A stretch of 64,000 nucleotides of DNA from Limnohabitans curvus. Its GTDB lineage: Bacteria > Pseudomonadota > Gammaproteobacteria > Burkholderiales > Burkholderiaceae_C. A model generated the notes under the pieces. It was not told where the DNA came from and searched no databases. It saw only the letters and a list, made by a program, of their open reading frames with translations. The stretch is from positions 186,001-250,000 of the forward strand of contig NZ_NESP01000001.1 in assembly GCF_003063475.1 (NCBI RefSeq), in the 5' to 3' direction. The stretch's first letter is position 1. Each line of letters begins with the position of its first letter. The position numbers and the translations under genes were made by a program. Of the stretch, positions 60,562 through 64,000 are shown in pieces.

Positions 60562-60604
60562 AAAAACTAAAAATCCGTCGGCATGTACAAACCAAGCCGA
60601 CGGA
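60562..60604 (-). terminator. Intrinsic terminator between pstS and pstC
   Basis: Minus strand stem TCCGTCGGC / GCCGACGGA (60604-60596 with 60582-60574), 13-nt loop, then TTTTTAGTTTTT. No obvious new promoter follows before pstC 19 nt later, so it probably attenuates, giving far more pstS than pstCAB-phoU-phoBR message. Confidence 0.82.
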
Positions 60605-60624
60605 ATTGATTAGCTCAATTCAAA

Positions 60625-61656
60625 TTACTTTTGAATTTGTGTCCACACCTTGGCGCGGATTTGAGTCGTCAAGCTATCTGGCAAAGCCACGTAGTCGAGG
60701 TCTTGTGCCATCTTCTTGCCGTTGGTGAACGCCCAATCAAAGAACTTGACAGCTTCAGCGGCAGCCGCTTTGTCAGTGGGTTGCTTGTACATCAAGATGA
60801 ATGAGGCTGTGCTGATCGGCCAGCTGTTAGCGCCTTTGGCGTTGACCATCGACACGCCCATACCAGGCACGCTCATCCAGTCAGCACCAGCCGCAGCCGC
60901 AGCAAATGTCAAATCATCGGGTGCCACATACTTGCCATCGGCATTTTGCAACTGCATGAAAGTCATGTTGTTCTTTTTCACGTAAGCGTATTCCACGTAA
61001 CCCAAAGAACCTTTGACACGGTTGACGTTTGCCGCCACACCTTCGTTGCCTTTACCACCCACAGAGGAAGCAGCTGGCCACTTGACAGCAGCGCCCTTGC
61101 CCACTGTAGAAGACCAGTCTTTGCTGACTGCAGTCAAGTAGTCGGTGAAGTTGAACGTCGTGCCAGAGCCGTCAGCGCGATGCACGATGGTGATGGCTTG
61201 GTCAGGCAATTTTTTACCGGGGTTCAAAGCTGCAATTTTTGGGTCGTTCCAATTGGCAACTTTGCCCAAGAACATGTCGGCCAACACCACACCCGTGATG
61301 CGCAATTCGCCTGGCTTGAAGCCTTCCAAGTTCACCACTGGCACAGTGCCGCCGATGATGGCAGGAAACTGGACCAAGCCTTCTTTGTCCAAGTCCTCAC
61401 CGGACATCGGTGCATCAGTTGCACCAAAAGTCACGGTCTTGGCTTTGATTTGGCGGATACCACCAGAAGAACCAATGGATTGGTAGTTCAAACCGTTACC
61501 TGTAGCGGCTTTGTAGCTTTCAGCCCACTTGGCATAGATAGGGAATGGAAAGGTTGCGCCTGCGCCAGTGATGTCGGCAGCGAAGGCAGAACCCATGGCC
61601 AAAGTGGCAAAAGCAGCAGCGGCCACGGATTTGATGAATGTGCGTTTCGTGTTCAT
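60625..61656 (-). CDS. pstS: Phosphate-binding protein PstS
   Basis: Periplasmic phosphate receptor of the Pst importer, 343 residues, with a Sec signal (FIKSVAAAAFATLAMGSAFAADI). The mature part opens GAGATFPFPIYAKWAESYK, with TFGATDAPMSGEDLD and the phosphate-site RADGSGTTFNFTDYL. First gene of the pst-pho operon. A PhoB box with a TAAAGT -10 lies upstream; the ribosome binding site is AAGGAA. It is divergent from the arsenic operon. Confidence 0.97.
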   Translation of the reverse strand: MNTKRTFIKSVAAAAFATLAMGSAFAADITGAGATFPFPIYAKWAESYKAATGNGLNYQSIGSSGGIRQIKAKTVTFGATDAPMSGEDLDKEGLVQFPAIIGGTVPVVNLEGFKPGELRITGVVLADMFLGKVANWNDPKIAALNPGKKLPDQAITIVHRADGSGTTFNFTDYLTAVSKDWSSTVGKGAAVKWPAASSVGGKGNEGVAANVNRVKGSLGYVEYAYVKKNNMTFMQLQNADGKYVAPDDLTFAAAAAGADWMSVPGMGVSMVNAKGANSWPISTASFILMYKQPTDKAAAAEAVKFFDWAFTNGKKMAQDLDYVALPDSLTTQIRAKVWTQIQK

Positions 61657-61703
61657 GTGATTCCTTCAATTGGTTAGAACAGCTGTGACTTTAGCTAGCC
61701 ATT

Positions 61704-61721
61704 GTGACGAAACTGTGACAA
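61704..61721 (-). promoter_or_regulatory. PhoB box of pstS
   Basis: Minus strand TTGTCACAGTTTCGTCAC: half-sites 11 bp apart. TAAAGT starts exactly 10 nt downstream (61693-61688), as at phoX. A further TGAC-type repeat (ATGACGC at 61724-61730) extends it on the arsR side. Confidence 0.82.
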
Positions 61722-61764
61722 ATATGACGCTTAATCAATTCAATATTTCAAGTATTATTGAAAC

Positions 61765-62106
61765 ATGAAAAAGCAAAAGATTCTCGAGACACAAGTGGTC
61801 GAAGCCTTGGCAGCGCTGGCACAGGGCCAGCGTTTACGGGCATTTCGCGCTTTGGTAGTCGCTGGCAAGGAAGGATTGACACCGAGCGCGCTTGCCGCTT
61901 TGTTGCAAATCGCACCCAGCGCTTTGTCCTTTCACCTTAAAAATCTGAGCCATGCAGGCTTGGTCAGCGCGGAGGCCAGTGGTCGCAACCTGATTTACCG
62001 TGCCGAGTTTGCACGCATGAACGACTTGCTGACCTACCTCACCCAAGACTGCTGCCAAGGCCAATCGTGCGCCGTGGTGCCCGAGACATCGAAAACCTGT
62101 TGTTAA
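61765..62106 (+). CDS. arsR: ArsR-family arsenite-responsive repressor
   Basis: 113-residue winged-helix repressor expected to release the ars promoter on As(III) binding. DNA-recognition helix LLQIAPSALSFHLKNLSHAGLV. Cysteines lie at 96, 97 and 102 (QDCCQGQSC), close to the C95/C96/C102 triad of Acidithiobacillus ArsR, with another CC at the very end (112-113). The first gene of an arsenic operon, divergent from pstS across 108 bp. Confidence 0.93.
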   Translation: MKKQKILETQVVEALAALAQGQRLRAFRALVVAGKEGLTPSALAALLQIAPSALSFHLKNLSHAGLVSAEASGRNLIYRAEFARMNDLLTYLTQDCCQGQSCAVVPETSKTCC

Positions 62107-62124
62107 TTTTTCAAAGGAAACGCC

Positions 62125-62634
62125 ATGAATGTTGATCAATTTTTAGGCCTTTTAGAAGCCCACCCACACCAAGCCCTGCGCATTGTGTTGCCCAACGGCG
62201 AAGCGGTGGCCCCGCACTTTCACATCACCGAAGTGGGCCATGTCACCAAAAACTTTCTCGACTGCGGCGGAACAAAGCGCAGCCAAGAGAGTTGCCTGCT
62301 GCAAACCTGGGTGCACAGCGATGTGGACCACCGCTTAGAAACCAGCAAGCTCGCCAACATCTTGCGCATCGCAGGTGATGTGCTGCCCTCGCTCGACTTG
62401 CCCGTAGAGATTGAGCACGAAGCGGGTGTGGTGTCGCAATACCCCGTCACCGCAGGCAGCAGTGATGGCCACACCTTGACCTTAAACACAGGCCTCAAAC
62501 ACACCGCGTGCTTAGCCATGGACGTGTGCTGCGCACCTGCCCCTGCCGCCGAGGGCGCTGCGCCACTGACCACCGCCGAGAAACCGCGCATCAAAGCAGG
62601 CTCGTGCTGTACGCCTGGTGGCGGCTGCTGCTGA
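62125..62634 (+). CDS. DUF6428-family protein of the ars operon, cysteine-rich tail
   Basis: 169 residues; a family of unknown function often found in ars operons. The body has HFHITEVGHVTKNFLDCGGTKR and LLQTWVHSDVDHRLETSKLA. Pairs of cysteines cluster toward the end: MDVCCAP, then AGSCCTPGGGCC, a likely soft-metal or As(III)-binding tail. It starts 18 nt after arsR. It may be a metallochaperone or sensor accessory; this is inference. Confidence 0.88.
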   Translation: MNVDQFLGLLEAHPHQALRIVLPNGEAVAPHFHITEVGHVTKNFLDCGGTKRSQESCLLQTWVHSDVDHRLETSKLANILRIAGDVLPSLDLPVEIEHEAGVVSQYPVTAGSSDGHTLTLNTGLKHTACLAMDVCCAPAPAAEGAAPLTTAEKPRIKAGSCCTPGGGCC

Positions 62635-62681
62635 TCACTGACCCACATCGAACTTCATATCCACCAACACCCTCTCGCATC

Positions 62682-63194
62682 ATGACTACTTTGAACGTTC
62701 TCTTTTTGTGCACGCACAACTCTGCGCGCAGCATCTTGTCGGAAGCCTTGCTCAACCACATGGCCACAGGCGCCAGTGGCACTCGCTTCAAAGCGTTTTC
62801 GGCGGGCAGCAGCCCACGCGAGAACCAACAGCCCAACCCACTGGGCCTGCAAGTGTTGAAGTCCGCTGGCATTGACACCTCATACCTCAGCAGCAAAAGC
62901 TGGGATGAATTTGCCAAGCCCGATGCGCCACACATGGACTTGGTCATCACCGTCTGTGACAACGCAGCGGGTGAGGTGTGCCCCTATTGGCCAGGCCAAC
63001 CCGCCACGGCGCACTGGGGCTATGCCGATCCATCTGCGGTAGAAGGCAGTGATGAAGACCGCCTGGTTGCATTTCGCAACACGCTCTACATGATTCAGAA
63101 ACGTTTGCAACTGCTGGTGGACTTGCCCGCCGACAAGCTACAAAAAACCATGTTGCAACACACCGCACGCGAACTCAGCCAGGGCCACGCATGA
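62682..63194 (+). CDS. arsC: Arsenate reductase ArsC (low-molecular-weight phosphatase family)
   Basis: Reduces arsenate to arsenite in the cytoplasm for export. 170 residues from ATG 62682. The P-loop CX5R is C10-THNSA-R16 (LFLCTHNSARSILSEALLNH). DAPHMDLVITVCDNAAGEVCPYWPG carries the conserved aspartate and further cysteines. A longer open frame from 62508 overlaps the DUF6428 gene and was rejected. Its stop overlaps acr3 by 4 bp. Confidence 0.95.
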   Translation: MTTLNVLFLCTHNSARSILSEALLNHMATGASGTRFKAFSAGSSPRENQQPNPLGLQVLKSAGIDTSYLSSKSWDEFAKPDAPHMDLVITVCDNAAGEVCPYWPGQPATAHWGYADPSAVEGSDEDRLVAFRNTLYMIQKRLQLLVDLPADKLQKTMLQHTARELSQGHA

Positions 63195-64000
63195 ATTTCT
63201 TTGAACGCTATCTCACCGCCTGGGTGGCCTTGTGCATCGTCGTCGGTATTGCACTGGGCCAGTGGCAACCTGAACTGTTTCAAGCCATTGGTAGTCTGGA
63301 ATACGCGCAAGTGAACTTGCCTGTGGGTTTGCTGATTTGGGTGATGATCATCCCGATGCTGGTCAAGGTGGATTTTGGTGCCTTGCACGAAGTGCGTCAG
63401 CACATCAAAGGCATTGGCGTGACGCTGTTTGTGAACTGGTTGGTCAAGCCGTTTTCCATGGCGTTGCTGGGCTGGTTTTTCATTCGCTATTTGTTTGCAC
63501 CGCTGCTACCAGCCGACCAGATTGACAGCTACATCGCAGGCCTGATTTTGTTGGCTGCTGCGCCCTGCACCGCCATGGTGTTTGTGTGGAGCCGCCTCAC
63601 CCACGGCCACCCCTTGTTCACCTTGTCACAAGTGGCCTTGAACGACGCCATCATGGTCGTGGCGTTTGCACCACTGGTCGCGTTCTTGCTTGGGCTATCC
63701 GCCATCATCGTGCCGTGGGACACACTCATCACCTCGGTGGTGTTGTATATCGTCATTCCCGTGATCTTGGCGCAGCTGATTCGCAAAGCCTTGCTCACCA
63801 AAGGCACTGAAAAATTTGACGCCATCATGGCGCAAATTGGCCCATGGTCTATCGCCGCTTTGCTGGCCACACTGGTGCTGTTGTTTGCGTTTCAAGGCGA
63901 AGCGATTTTGAAACAGCCTTTGGTCATTGCCTTGCTGGTTGTGCCCATCCTCATCCAAGTGTTGTTTAACTCGGCCTTGGCTTATTACCTGAACCGCGTA
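63191..64000 (+). CDS. acr3: Arsenite efflux transporter ACR3 (3' end beyond right edge)
   Basis: Inner-membrane arsenite exporter; 270 of about 350 residues are in the window. It opens MNFFERYLTAWVALCIVVGI and has the ACR3 hallmarks LPVGLLIWVMIIPMLVKVDF, NWLVKPFSMALLGW and LLAAAPCTAMVFVWSRL with the essential conserved cysteine. ATG 63191 overlaps the arsC stop (ATGA). The last ~80 residues lie outside the window. Confidence 0.95.
   Translation, partial: MNFFERYLTAWVALCIVVGIALGQWQPELFQAIGSLEYAQVNLPVGLLIWVMIIPMLVKVDFGALHEVRQHIKGIGVTLFVNWLVKPFSMALLGWFFIRYLFAPLLPADQIDSYIAGLILLAAAPCTAMVFVWSRLTHGHPLFTLSQVALNDAIMVVAFAPLVAFLLGLSAIIVPWDTLITSVVLYIVIPVILAQLIRKALLTKGTEKFDAIMAQIGPWSIAALLATLVLLFAFQGEAILKQPLVIALLVVPILIQVLFNSALAYYLNRV

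Overview
The window reads as chromosome of a freshwater-type betaproteobacterium of the order Burkholderiales, most likely family Comamonadaceae (Limnohabitans/Rhodoferax/Curvibacter-like). This is inferred from protein flavour and from the pst-phoU-phoB-phoR order; no rRNA gene is present to confirm it. Coding density is very high, with many 4-bp ATGA/GTGA overlaps. I see no tRNA, insertion sequence, prophage or CRISPR array.

Layout. 1-3 kb: 5' part of the helicase gene hrpA, and argA. 3-18 kb: two consecutive two-partner-secretion modules (tpsB-tpsA-tpsB-tpsA, all minus) with giant repeat-rich exoproteins. 18-20.8 kb: a divergent 7TMR-DISM histidine kinase and OmpR-type regulator, the likely local controllers. 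20.7-28.3 kb: dsbB, a cysteine-dioxygenase/rhodanese fusion, yggX, an mnmC with an eroded methyltransferase half, chrA and an LRR-protein kinase. 28.3-61.7 kb: a phosphate-stress island. 61.7-64 kb: an arsenic resistance operon (arsR, DUF6428, arsC, acr3), divergent from pstS and cut by the window edge.

The phosphate island is the centrepiece. It combines phosphate acquisition (pstSCAB, the PhoX phosphatase), sensing (phoU-phoB-phoR), polyphosphate metabolism (ppk1, ppk2, ppx, sixA and a histone-H1-like protein beside them), and membrane-lipid replacement. The lipid genes are a PlcP-type phosphoesterase, an Agt-type glycosyltransferase, OlsB- and OlsA-like acyltransferases, UDP-glucose dehydrogenase, a second GT4 glycosyltransferase, LplT, Psd and DagK. 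Cation transport proteins (MgtC/DUF4010 and an MgtE_N-CorA fusion) and a TatT-type TRAP transporter are interleaved. At least eleven intergenic regions carry a PhoB-box-like 7-4-7 direct repeat (xTGTCAY-N4-xTGTCAY and variants). At several of them a -10-like hexamer lies exactly 10 nt downstream; the phoX and pstS promoters share the identical hexamer TAAAGT at that distance.

Reading the genes together (inference): on phosphate limitation PhoB would switch on uptake and phosphatase. PlcP would strip phospholipid head groups to diacylglycerol, and Agt with UDP-glucuronate from Ugd would cap it as a glycolipid. OlsBA would make ornithine-type aminolipid, and PPK1/PPK2/PPX would balance the polyphosphate store. 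Several members have no established role in such a programme: the 127-aa protein after agt, the class III aminotransferase beside psd, the DUF962-like protein, the H1-like protein, the TPAT transporter and the MgtE_N-CorA fusion. They are the best candidates for new biology here.
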